From the NCBI GenBank assembly GCA_046302715.1, contig JBKCHQ010000006.1, forward strand, positions 1 to 14,714: a DNA stretch of 14,714 nucleotides, written 5' to 3'. Positions within the stretch are counted from its first letter, which is position 1. Each line of letters starts with the position of its first letter. A program made the translations under genes and the position numbers. The notes under the pieces are model-generated. The model ran no database searches and was not told where the DNA came from. It was given only the letters and a program-made list of their open reading frames with translations. This DNA is from CAMCXT01 sp046302715. GTDB taxonomy: Bacteria > Bacteroidota > Bacteroidia > M30B66. Shown in pieces: positions 1 through 6,667 of the stretch.

Positions 1-879
1 TCTGATATCAACTATCCTTTCGGTGGATTGGCCGATGGTTATGATGTTGACGGTATCGTTTGTTTGAATGGAGAAGAGTTAAACCCTATTCCTGCGGCTC
101 TTAGCAACGCTTATGCAAGCACTGTTGAATCATTCACTCAAGGCGCCATGAAAAACGGAAACCCGGTTCCTGCTGCACGTTCAAATGCCGCTAATGCGCT
201 TGGCGCACCACAAAATACAGATGTTGTAAACTTCGTATCGCTTGGATTTGGTGGTCAAATTACCCTTGGTTTCGATTACTTGGTGTTCGATCGTCCGGGA
301 ACAGACTTAATGTTGGTTGAAACTTCATATGGCAATCCTTCTTGCACCAATTACCCTGAAACTGCTCGTTTAGAAGTATCTCTCGACAATGTAACCTTCT
401 ACCCTATTGAAGGTGAATTTTGCCTGGATCAACAAGTGGATGTAGCTTCTGCAGGTCTTGCATACTTCAGCTACTTGCGCATCACCGATGCTTCGCACAT
501 GACCAGCATCCGTTTCCCAGGTTCGGCTGATGGCTTTGATGTAGACGGTGTTGTAGTAGCTCAGCCAGGTTGCAGCACAGTAGCACCACGTTACGCTGAC
601 AATGTAGTTACCCCCGACGAAGCTGCCGAAATTACTGCAACTCCTAATCCATTCAATGCTGAACTTGCCATCAGCTTAAGCACTGGCAGCATGGATGAGG
701 CTTTCGAAATCACAGTTTTCAACACTGTTGGACAGATTATCGAAACACAAAATGTTGAAGTATCAGCAAACCAAAATACACGTTACACCTTCGGAACCTC
801 AGCTTGGGCAACCGGAACATACTTAATCAGTGTTCGCTCAGCAAGCAACAACCAGACTATTCGTACGGTTAAATTCTAA
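1..879 (+). CDS. Secreted repeat-domain protein with type IX secretion C-terminal sorting domain (5' partial)
   Basis: The frame is open to the left edge, so the true start lies outside the window; an internal TTG at 28 is not a believable start. The visible 292 residues begin with the tail of one domain (ADGYDVDGIV). One apparently complete copy of a similar domain follows and ends in ADGFDVDGVVV about 165 residues later, so the protein seems to be a tandem array of these domains. The last ~85 residues (from ATPNPFNAEL to the terminal TVKF) have the PNPF start, the GQ turn and the GTYLISV strand of the Por/T9SS type A sorting domain. In that family the domain directs export across the outer membrane and is then removed, often with surface anchoring. 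The protein is therefore inferred to be secreted or surface-attached. The repeated domain itself is not one I recognise. A rho-independent terminator follows. Confidence 0.85.
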   Translation, partial: SDINYPFGGLADGYDVDGIVCLNGEELNPIPAALSNAYASTVESFTQGAMKNGNPVPAARSNAANALGAPQNTDVVNFVSLGFGGQITLGFDYLVFDRPGTDLMLVETSYGNPSCTNYPETARLEVSLDNVTFYPIEGEFCLDQQVDVASAGLAYFSYLRITDASHMTSIRFPGSADGFDVDGVVVAQPGCSTVAPRYADNVVTPDEAAEITATPNPFNAELAISLSTGSMDEAFEITVFNTVGQIIETQNVEVSANQNTRYTFGTSAWATGTYLISVRSASNNQTIRTVKF

Positions 880-905
880 ATAACCGAGAGGAAATCCGAT
901 TTTCG

Positions 906-934
906 AGGCCGGCTCAATAGAGTCGGCCTTTTTT
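906..934 (+). terminator. Rho-independent terminator of the T9SS-sorted protein gene
   Basis: A 10-bp stem (906-915 with 920-929, one G-T wobble) closes on an AATA loop and is followed by six T on the plus strand. It starts 27 bases after the stop codon at 877-879 and runs into the stop codon of the convergent M48 peptidase gene. Read on the minus strand, the hairpin lacks a U tract, so it is a good terminator mainly in the plus direction. Confidence 0.9.
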
Positions 935-2000
935 ATTTTCCGACTGATGATTTAAGTTTAATAAAAGCATCAGAAGTAAGGGTAGAATTGGGGATATTGC
1001 TTTTGTCGCTTATAAATGCATCAATGGTTTCGATACGAGAATCGGGTAAGGGATGCGTTTGTACAAATTCGGGAACGGCTTGGGAGCCTTGCGACTCAGC
1101 CTTTAAAATGAGCATAAGCTCTTTCATGGCCTTCGGGTGGATGTTATTTTTACATAAAATACTTAATCCTGCAGTATCTGCCTGCGTTTCTAAATCGCGT
1201 GAATACGATAAACTGCGAAGCTCGTTTCCCTGTTGAGCCAAAACAGCACCCAATCCACCATCCCCTGTTATCGTCATCAAAAGCAAGCTCCACATAACGT
1301 TATCGGCCATATTGTTCAACGAATGACGGTAATGCACATGTGATGCCTCGTGCGCCAGCAAGGCTGCCAGCTGATCAGGCTTATTCATGCGGATTAGCAA
1401 TCCTTTATACACTACAATCTCTCCGCCGGGTAAGGCAAAAGCATTCACAGTTTCGCCCGGCAACACGGTAAAGTGAAGCGGATAGTCAGTATAAAAGTTT
1501 AGTTCCTTGGCAAATTCATTCAAATATCGGCTAGCTATTGTATCGGGCTTTTCCTGTTGAATAAGTTGAGAATACAACTTTTTGCCCATATCTATTTCCT
1601 GCTCCCTCGGAAAATTTTTTACCATTTCCCTTTTAATTAGTGGAAAAACGCCCCAAAATAAAAAGATACTTAAGAAAAGGAGGCCTACAACCATAATTCC
1701 CAAAATAGTTAAGAGCCTAAGATTTAAGATACTTAATCCGCTTCTTTTTTCAGCTAATCCGGGCCAATACGACAATAACAACCCTTTAATATTGGGATAT
1801 TCTATTTCCAACTCCGCTTGGGCTTTATTTTCTTCAAACAACCCAATTCGATTTTTCTTCAAAACTCGAAAACACTGTATTGATTGCCTGCTAACAAATG
1901 TTACCTGTGCTCCCCGCCGCAGCGTTAACCGATGTTCGTCAATACTTAACTGTGCTTTTTCCCACGATTGGTTTGACAACTTAATGCTTACATCAAACAT
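933..2000 (-). CDS. M48 family membrane zinc metallopeptidase
   Basis: This 355-residue protein has the M48 zinc-protease signature: HEASH at 217-221 (an HExxH motif, with H217 and H221 as zinc ligands and E218 catalytic) and ETQAD at 271-275, whose glutamate is the expected third ligand. The family-typical NAFALPGGEIVVY segment (186-198) and a THPLPDSRI segment near residue 315 agree. The N-terminal ~85 residues form a separate soluble domain without recognisable motifs. A hydrophobic stretch at about 92-120 should be a membrane anchor placed ahead of the protease domain. M48 enzymes of this kind are membrane or periplasmic quality-control proteases related to HtpX, BepA and Oma1; the substrate here is unknown. 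The ATG sits 3 bases after the corA-like stop codon, so co-transcription and probably translational coupling are inferred. Confidence 0.92.
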   Translation of the reverse strand: MFDVSIKLSNQSWEKAQLSIDEHRLTLRRGAQVTFVSRQSIQCFRVLKKNRIGLFEENKAQAELEIEYPNIKGLLLSYWPGLAEKRSGLSILNLRLLTILGIMVVGLLFLSIFLFWGVFPLIKREMVKNFPREQEIDMGKKLYSQLIQQEKPDTIASRYLNEFAKELNFYTDYPLHFTVLPGETVNAFALPGGEIVVYKGLLIRMNKPDQLAALLAHEASHVHYRHSLNNMADNVMWSLLLMTITGDGGLGAVLAQQGNELRSLSYSRDLETQADTAGLSILCKNNIHPKAMKELMLILKAESQGSQAVPEFVQTHPLPDSRIETIDAFISDKSNIPNSTLTSDAFIKLKSSVGK

Positions 2001-2003
2001 GGT

Positions 2004-2936
2004 TTAGAACCATTTACGACGAAGAAAAATAAATAAAATCCCTGCCGAAAGCGCAAGAGAAATGCCTAAAATAACAGCAAATGCCGAGCTGCTTTGTTGT
2101 CCGGGCAATTCCACATTCATACCAAAAAAACTGGCAATCAACGTGGGAACGTACAACACAATAGTAATTAAAGTAAGTGTTTTAATAATCTTATTCATGT
2201 TGTTGTTAATGATTGATGCATAAGCGGTAGTCATCTGCAACAAGATATTATTGGCAATATTGGTCATTTCAATGGCCTGCTGAAACTCGGTTACAACGTC
2301 CTGAAATAGCTCTTCGTCTTCTTCGTAGGTGCGAATTACCTGCAGACGGTTTAGGCGGGCCATCATCAACTCGTTTGACTTAAGCGCCGTGGTATAGTAG
2401 ATAAGTACTTTCTGATATTTTAATAAATCAAAAATATCCTGATTACGCATACTTTCTTTAAGGTCGTCTTCGATTTGATCGACCGTTTTATTGATTTCGC
2501 GCAAGTGCATCAAAAATTTCGCAGCCGTTTTAAAAAGGATGAGCAATAAAAACTGATAATGTTTGGCGGTGTGCAGGTTTTTCACACGATTGTGCTCAAA
2601 TTCCTGAATAATTACGTTTTCCTCTTTAGCAATGGTAATGATGTAGTCGTTATTAATAATCACACCTAAAGGAATGGTAATAAAAGGTGCCTCATCTTTT
2701 TTACCCTTAAAATGAGGGATTTTAATTAACGTAAATAAAACGTCGTCGTCTCGCTCGGCTCGGGCTTTTTCGTCGATATCGAGCGGATCGTTTAGGTATT
2801 CTTCTGAAAAAGGAAATTGTTGCAACAACCAAGAGAGTTCGTCCTCGGTGGGGTCAACGGCATTAATCCAACAACCCGGTTCGGGCGTCTGAATTTCTTC
2901 CAGCTTGCGGTTTTGTGTTCGGTAAAGGGTAATCAT
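2004..2936 (-). CDS. corA: CorA-family magnesium/divalent cation transporter
   Basis: This 310-residue protein has the CorA plan: a long soluble N-terminal part rich in charged and helical segments (about 1-245), then two C-terminal membrane helices (about 248-271 and 285-306). The family's pore signature GMN is intact at 272-274, directly after the first membrane helix, and a short basic tail (RRKWF) follows the second. CorA proteins form homopentameric Mg2+ channels in the inner membrane, and some relatives carry Co2+, Ni2+ or Zn2+. Which ion is carried here cannot be read from the sequence. The ATG at 2936 is supported by a TANNTTTG box ending 36 bases upstream. The gene leads a two-gene unit with the M48 peptidase. 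Confidence 0.93.
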   Translation of the reverse strand: MITLYRTQNRKLEEIQTPEPGCWINAVDPTEDELSWLLQQFPFSEEYLNDPLDIDEKARAERDDDVLFTLIKIPHFKGKKDEAPFITIPLGVIINNDYIITIAKEENVIIQEFEHNRVKNLHTAKHYQFLLLILFKTAAKFLMHLREINKTVDQIEDDLKESMRNQDIFDLLKYQKVLIYYTTALKSNELMMARLNRLQVIRTYEEDEELFQDVVTEFQQAIEMTNIANNILLQMTTAYASIINNNMNKIIKTLTLITIVLYVPTLIASFFGMNVELPGQQSSSAFAVILGISLALSAGILFIFLRRKWF

Positions 2937-2972
2937 CGTCCATAGCAGCTGAAGTGGTTCCTAAATCGAGCG

Positions 2973-2980
2973 CAAAGATA
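2973..2980 (-). promoter_or_regulatory. Predicted -7 box for the corA - M48 peptidase unit
   Basis: The minus strand reads TATCTTTG, an exact match to the Bacteroidota TANNTTTG -7 element, placed to give a leader of about 30 bases before the corA ATG at 2936. I see no convincing TTTG at the expected -33 position. The 87-base gap between the upstream E1 stop and corA holds no clear terminator, so read-through from E1 is also possible. Confidence 0.55.
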
Positions 2981-3023
2981 GAAATTAAATTACGTGAAAA
3001 TGTTAGGTAGGAACAATTCGAAA

Positions 3024-5000
3024 TCAATACGCCATTAAATCGCGCAACTGCTTTTCGAATCTGTCTTTGGGCAGGAAGTTCCATTCTAGCTCCGACGCAA
3101 AAGGCACGGGCGTATCTAAGCTCGCCGAACGTATTACCGGCGCATCTAAATATTCAAAACAGTTTTCGGTAATGCGAGCCGAAAGCTCGGCACCAAAGCC
3201 TCCTGTAAGGCAATCTTCATGTAAAATAATAGCCCGGCCCGTTTTCTTCACACTGTTAAATACCGTTTCCTCATCTAAAGGAACAAGTGTGCGTAAATCA
3301 ATCAGGTCGGCCGAAATATCGGTATGCTCATTTAAGAGTTCCAAAGCCCAATGCACGCCAAAACCATAGGTGATAATAGAAACTGCATCTCCTTGTCGCA
3401 GTACATTTGCCTTACCAAAAGGAAGCGTGTAATATCCCTCAGGAACCTCTTCGCTAATGCTGCGATACAGGGCTTTATGCTCGAAAAACAACACCGGATT
3501 GGGGTCTTCAAACGCCGTTAATAACAAACCTTTAGCGTCGGCAGGAAAGGCCGGATACACCACTTTTAGACCGGGCGTGTGCGTAAACCAAGCTTCGTTG
3601 CTTTGGCTGTGGAAGGGACCGGCAGCTACACCGGCACCTGTGGGCATGCGCACTACAACATCGGCATTTTGGCCCCATCGGTAATGAATTTTAGCCAAAT
3701 TATTTACAATCTGGTTGAAGCCTTCGGTTACAAAATCGGCAAATTGCATCTCCATCATGGCTTTCATGCCTTTAATGGATAAACCCAAGGCCGCACCAAC
3801 AATGGCCGATTCGCAAAGTGGCGTATTTCGAACGCGATCTTTACCAAAACGCTCAACAAATCCTTCTGTAATTTTAAACACACCGCCATATTCGGCAATA
3901 TCTTGCCCCATTAGCACCAAATTGGGATGTTGCTCCATAGCCAAGGCAAGTCCATCAGAAATGGCATCTACCAAACGCATGTTTTTAGTCCGTTCGGTAG
4001 GCGCTGTAGGCGAAAAATTAAAGGGAGCATACACATCATTCAATTCTTCGTGGGTATCGGGAATCAATTCGGGCTCAGCAAATGTAGCCTGCACCCCTTG
4101 TTCGATGTAGGCTTTTACCTCCAAACGAACTTGAGCAATAGTACCTTCATTCAAAACTTGTTGCTCAACCAGCCAAGCCTCAGAGGTATTCAGTGGATCT
4201 TTTTGAGCCCAAAGATCGAACAGCTCCTGGGGAACATACTTAGTGCCCGAAGCCTCTTCGTGTCCGCGCATACGGAAGGTATTGCACTCGAGTAACCAAG
4301 GACGGGGATGTTTTAAAATATCACTGCGAATTTCAGAAATGGCATCAAATACTTCGAGCACATTGTTACCATCGATAGAACGTGTTTGAATACCGTAACC
4401 AGGACCTTTCTCGGTAAACGACGAAAATCTGAATTGCTCGGATGAGGGGGTGGATAATCCATACCCATTATTTTCGATAATGAAAATAACGGGCAAATCC
4501 CAAACTGCGGCAACATTTACAGCCTCATGAAAATCGCCCTCCGAAGTGCCTCCATCGCCGCTAAAAACTGCAGTTACTAAACTTTCGTTCTTAAGTTTAT
4601 GAGCCAAGGCAATACCATCAGCGATACCCAACTGTGGACCTAAATGCGAAATCATGCCCACTACTTTATGCGCTTTGGAGCCGAAGTGGAAGGAGCGCTC
4701 TCTGCCTTTTGAAAATCCATTGTATTTGCCTTGCCACTGGGTAAACAGTTGATGAAAACTCATGCCTCTACCGGTAAATATGCCCAGATTACGGTGCATG
4801 GGCAGGATATATTCATCGTCATGCATGGCCATAACCGTTCCCACGGAGATGGCCTCTTGTCCGATTCCCGAAAACCACTTGGAAATTTTACCCTGACGCA
4901 ATAGATTGAGCATTTTTTCTTCAATCATGCGTGGGAGAAGCAGGGTTTTATAAATCGCTAAAAGCTGCTGATTGCTTTTGGTGTTTCGGTTAAAATTCAT
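3024..5000 (-). CDS. Fused alpha/beta 2-oxoacid dehydrogenase E1 component (branched-chain type)
   Basis: This 658-residue protein joins the two E1 subunits end to end. The alpha half (about 1-320) carries the thiamine-diphosphate motif, beginning GDG at 148-150 and ending NN at 177-178, plus an RMRGHEEAS segment at 243-251 matching the conserved loop of E1-alpha proteins. The beta half (about 340-658) carries GQDIAEYGGVFKITEGF (365-381), CESAIVGAALGLSIKG (396-411) and SNEAWFTHTPGLKVVYP (467-483), all typical of E1-beta. The enzyme decarboxylates a 2-oxoacid and transfers the acyl group to lipoyl-E2. Its sequence style is closest to branched-chain 2-oxoacid dehydrogenase, whose products prime iso-branched fatty acids in Bacteroidota, but pyruvate cannot be excluded. 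No E2 or E3 gene is in the window. The ATG at 5000 follows a good -7 box. Confidence 0.92.
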   Translation of the reverse strand: MNFNRNTKSNQQLLAIYKTLLLPRMIEEKMLNLLRQGKISKWFSGIGQEAISVGTVMAMHDDEYILPMHRNLGIFTGRGMSFHQLFTQWQGKYNGFSKGRERSFHFGSKAHKVVGMISHLGPQLGIADGIALAHKLKNESLVTAVFSGDGGTSEGDFHEAVNVAAVWDLPVIFIIENNGYGLSTPSSEQFRFSSFTEKGPGYGIQTRSIDGNNVLEVFDAISEIRSDILKHPRPWLLECNTFRMRGHEEASGTKYVPQELFDLWAQKDPLNTSEAWLVEQQVLNEGTIAQVRLEVKAYIEQGVQATFAEPELIPDTHEELNDVYAPFNFSPTAPTERTKNMRLVDAISDGLALAMEQHPNLVLMGQDIAEYGGVFKITEGFVERFGKDRVRNTPLCESAIVGAALGLSIKGMKAMMEMQFADFVTEGFNQIVNNLAKIHYRWGQNADVVVRMPTGAGVAAGPFHSQSNEAWFTHTPGLKVVYPAFPADAKGLLLTAFEDPNPVLFFEHKALYRSISEEVPEGYYTLPFGKANVLRQGDAVSIITYGFGVHWALELLNEHTDISADLIDLRTLVPLDEETVFNSVKKTGRAIILHEDCLTGGFGAELSARITENCFEYLDAPVIRSASLDTPVPFASELEWNFLPKDRFEKQLRDLMAY

Positions 5001-5014
5001 GTAATGAAATTTGG

Positions 5015-5047
5015 CTGCAAAATTACATTAAAAACCTAATTTTGCAG
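5015..5047. promoter_or_regulatory. 11-bp inverted repeat overlapping the predicted E1 promoter
   Basis: CTGCAAAATTA at 5015-5025 is the perfect reverse complement of TAATTTTGCAG at 5037-5047. The spacer is 11 bases and the arm centres are 22 bp apart, about two helical turns. The left arm, read on the minus strand, contains TAATTTTG (5018-5025), an exact TANNTTTG -7 box for the E1 gene that starts at 5000. The right arm covers the -33 region, where the minus strand has only CTG at a 19-bp spacing. The layout would suit a dimeric regulator covering the promoter, or two divergent -7 boxes. The regulator role is inference. Confidence 0.5.
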
Positions 5048-5163
5048 TGTGATTCAGAATGCTATTACGATATTGTGTGTGGGCTTAGCGCTTTTTTACT
5101 TTGGCCGAAGGCTGTTTGGTAAAAAAATGTCGAAGAACAAGGGATGCGACGAGGGGTGTGTAT
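5048..5163. other. Intergenic stretch with a nested inverted repeat, no gene seen
   Basis: I see no coding frame here. Arms TTTTTTAC (5092-5099) and GTAAAAAA (5119-5126) pair perfectly over 8 bp and enclose a smaller GGCC-GAA-GGCT hairpin (5103-5113). Beyond this possible RNA fold nothing is recognisable. Confidence 0.35.
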
Positions 5164-5200
5164 AAAAAAAAAGCCCGGTAAAACCGAGCTTCTTTTTTAA
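5164..5200 (-). terminator. Bidirectional-looking terminator after small lipoprotein A1
   Basis: A 9-bp stem with one C/A mismatch (5171-5179 with 5183-5191, loop AAA) is flanked on the left by a run of A (5164-5172), which is a U tract for the minus strand. On the right it is flanked by CTTTTTT (5192-5198). It lies 24 bases beyond the A1 stop codon and should end that transcript; it could also stop plus-strand transcription. Confidence 0.85.
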
Positions 5201-5214
5201 GATTTACCTTAAAA

Positions 5215-5466
5215 TTAAGGCTTCTTTTTATCGTCTGCTTTTTTCTCAGCACCTTTGTCATCAGTTTTAGGAGCATCAGTTTTTGCAGCGGCTGAATCAA
5301 CTTTAGTAGTTGTATCAACTGGAGCTTCAACTGGAGCTTCAACTGGAGCAGCAGCAGCTGTATCAATATTAGTTGAATCAGCAGGAGTTTCTTCTTTGGC
5401 ACCACCGCCACAAGAAGCTAATGCTACAACAGCAGCAAGAGCAGAGGCAAAAAATACTTTTTTCAT
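5215..5466 (-). CDS. Small low-complexity lipoprotein, module copy A1
   Basis: This 83-residue protein begins with a lipoprotein signal peptide (MKK, a hydrophobic core, then ALASC with the lipidated cysteine at 19). The mature part is disordered-looking: acidic at first (AKEE after the glycines), then Ala/Pro/Val repeats (VEAPVEAPVD) and a Lys/Asp-rich tail ending KKKP. The first 21 residues are identical to those of the A2 gene at 6668-7051, and the next ~30 are alignable (KEETPADST versus EKETPAADST). Sec export and lipidation are supported. The acidic residues shortly after the cysteine could act as a surface-export signal, which is inference. No domain or function is recognisable. It is divergent from lipoprotein B1 and has an excellent promoter. 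Confidence 0.85.
   Translation of the reverse strand: MKKVFFASALAAVVALASCGGGAKEETPADSTNIDTAAAAPVEAPVEAPVDTTTKVDSAAAKTDAPKTDDKGAEKKADDKKKP
5315..5350. repeat. Three tandem 12-bp repeats inside lipoprotein A1
   Basis: The unit TCAACTGGAGCT occurs at 5315-5326 and 5327-5338, and with its last base changed at 5339-5350. On the minus strand it encodes the APVE-type repeat of the lipoprotein. The unit is a multiple of three, so copy-number change would keep the frame. Confidence 0.85.
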
Positions 5467-5497
5467 TTTTGTTTTTTGTTTAAAGGTTTTAACGGCA

Positions 5498-5527
5498 CAA
5501 ATGTAAAAAAAACTTAAATACCTCCAA
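5498..5527 (-). promoter_or_regulatory. Promoter of lipoprotein A1 (TTG-N19-TANNTTTG)
   Basis: On the minus strand TTG (5527-5525) is followed after exactly 19 bases by TACATTTG (5505-5498). This is a textbook Bacteroidota primary-sigma promoter and the best one in the window. The leader to the ATG at 5466 is about 25 bases and A-rich. Confidence 0.75.
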
Positions 5528-5630
5528 GCGTTTTCAAAAAAAATGTTAAAATAATTTAGGCTTTATTTTTCAACAAACATGTTTTGAGAATATTTTTAGG
5601 GGAGATAACACGTACAATCAAAAGTTTTAA

Positions 5631-5638
5631 TACTTTTG
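5631..5638 (+). promoter_or_regulatory. Predicted -7 box for lipoprotein B1
   Basis: TACTTTTG matches TANNTTTG exactly and ends 22 bases before the ATG at 5661. The leader ends in an A-rich run (AAAATAAAAAAA), the usual Bacteroidota substitute for a Shine-Dalgarno site. No TTTG is seen at the -33 position. Confidence 0.6.
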
Positions 5639-5660
5639 GCAGCAACTCAAAATAAAAAAA

Positions 5661-6155
5661 ATGAAAAAAGCACTTTTAACCTTTTCAAAATCAGTTCGCC
5701 TTTTTGGCGCCGCTCTATTAATTGGAGCAGTATCGATGACGTACACCGGATGTTCTTCAGAAGGATGTACAGATCCTAACGCAAACAATTACGACGAAAA
5801 AGCTGACGAAGATGATGGAACCTGCGAATTCGACAGAGATGCCATGATTGGTACATACTCTGTTAGTGGAGCTATTGCTTGTGGTGTTACCGGTAACGGT
5901 GCAGCAAGCTGTTTAAGCCTTATTGTATCTGAAAGCTCCGTTGGAACTGATAAAATTGTTCTCAACCTTGAGGGTACAGCATTAACAGCTGTTGTAAGTG
6001 GTTCTAGCTTTACAATCGAAAATGCAACTATCGATGGATACGATTACTCAGGAAGTGGTTCAATTTCAGGAAACACTATAAATGTTGTAATCAACGAATA
6101 CGACGATTCAATTCCTGAAACGTGTATCTTTACGCTAAACGGATCACGTCAATAA
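5661..6155 (+). CDS. GCTDP-motif lipoprotein with possible lipocalin-like domain, module copy B1
   Basis: This 164-residue protein has a signal peptide (MKK start, hydrophobic 14-28) ending TYTGC, giving lipid cysteine 31. Directly after it comes EGCTDPNANNYDEKADEDDGTC (written here as two parts: EGCTDPNANNYD, then EKADEDDGTC), with cysteines at 36 and 54. This Asp/Asn-rich motif recurs widely in Bacteroidota surface proteins and probably forms a small disulfide-closed or Ca2+-binding unit; the metal role is inference. The remaining ~105 residues start with IGTYSVSG and alternate short hydrophobic and Ser/Gly-rich strands, suggesting an all-beta, lipocalin-like fold. The B2 gene at 7205-7687 is a paralogue with the same layout. 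Location is likely periplasmic or cell-surface; function is unknown. Confidence 0.87.
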   Translation: MKKALLTFSKSVRLFGAALLIGAVSMTYTGCSSEGCTDPNANNYDEKADEDDGTCEFDRDAMIGTYSVSGAIACGVTGNGAASCLSLIVSESSVGTDKIVLNLEGTALTAVVSGSSFTIENATIDGYDYSGSGSISGNTINVVINEYDDSIPETCIFTLNGSRQ

Positions 6156-6175
6156 TTTAAACATCAAAATTTCAG

Positions 6176-6204
6176 AAAGCCTCGGACATCCCGGGGCTTT
6201 TTTT
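6176..6204 (+). terminator. Rho-independent terminator of lipoprotein B1
   Basis: A 10-bp stem with one T-G wobble (6176-6185 with 6191-6200, loop ACATC) is followed by a run of seven T (6198-6204, partly inside the stem). It begins 20 bases after the B1 stop codon. Confidence 0.9.
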
Positions 6205-6612
6205 ATGGCTACAATTGAAGTTGCTTCTCAATATAACTTCCCTTCATTAAATCATATAATGTATAGACGGGAAACTAAAGGGAGAATATTACCCTAGATT
6301 TAAACAATTCAATACTCGAAATGAGCCTTATTATTGAGAACGCCTAACCAATAGCACAAATAACTTCTATACTTGGTACTTATAGCGTAAACGACACGAG
6401 GTGCTTGAATTAGGAAAATCAACATCGTTTTCCGCTACAGAATGAGTTTTGCGCCTCAACGAAATTGGGCAACGTGGGTGGTCGATTTACCCAAGCCTTT
6501 ATATTTTGTTCCTTTTTTATCAAAGAAAAGGAATGAGAAAAATGAAAAAGTCCTTTGTCTGGTTCGACTAATTATTTAGTGCAGCAAGTAGTTTAGCATC
6601 TTGACTAAATTC
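6205..6612. other. About 400 bases of apparently non-coding DNA between the two lipoprotein modules
   Basis: All six frames are broken by stops and no promoter or RNA gene is obvious. Two points stand out. The frame through 6374-6415 reads ILGTYSVNDT before a stop, resembling the IGTYSVSG start of the B1 beta domain, so the stretch may hold a decayed third copy. An AT-rich hairpin (6509-6518 with 6524-6533) looks like a possible dispersed repeat. Both readings are weak. Confidence 0.4.
6509..6533. repeat. AT-rich inverted repeat / hairpin
   Basis: TTCCTTTTTT (6509-6518) pairs with AAGAAAAGGAA (its last ten bases, 6524-6533) over 10 bp with one T-G wobble and a 5-base loop. There is no T run after it, so it is not an ordinary terminator. 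It could be part of an intergenic repeat family, which cannot be tested from one copy. Confidence 0.45.
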
Positions 6613-6643
6613 AAAAAAAAAGGCCGCCCAAAGGGGCAGCCTT
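6613..6643 (-). terminator. Rho-independent terminator of lipoprotein A2
   Basis: A 10-bp GC-rich stem with one wobble (6620-6629 with 6634-6643, four-base loop) is followed on the minus strand by nine T (6621-6613). It starts 24 bases beyond the A2 stop codon, the same distance as the hairpin behind lipoprotein A1. Confidence 0.92.
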
Positions 6644-6667
6644 CATAAACTATAGACTTTAAAGAGC

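Noticed and set aside
5315..5350. Short direct repeats as a CRISPR-like array
   Set aside because: The units are contiguous 12-mers without spacers and are explained by the repeated codons of the lipoprotein.
5085..5411. A 108-codon minus-strand frame rich in Leu, Gln and Lys
   Set aside because: It is an out-of-frame reading of the low-complexity lipoprotein A1, made of repetitive residues and running through that gene's terminator.
6330..6440. GCCTAAC resembling one end of an integron attC site
   Set aside because: The matching GTTRRRY end and the internal complementary arms are absent within 150 bases, and there is no integrase or cassette array.
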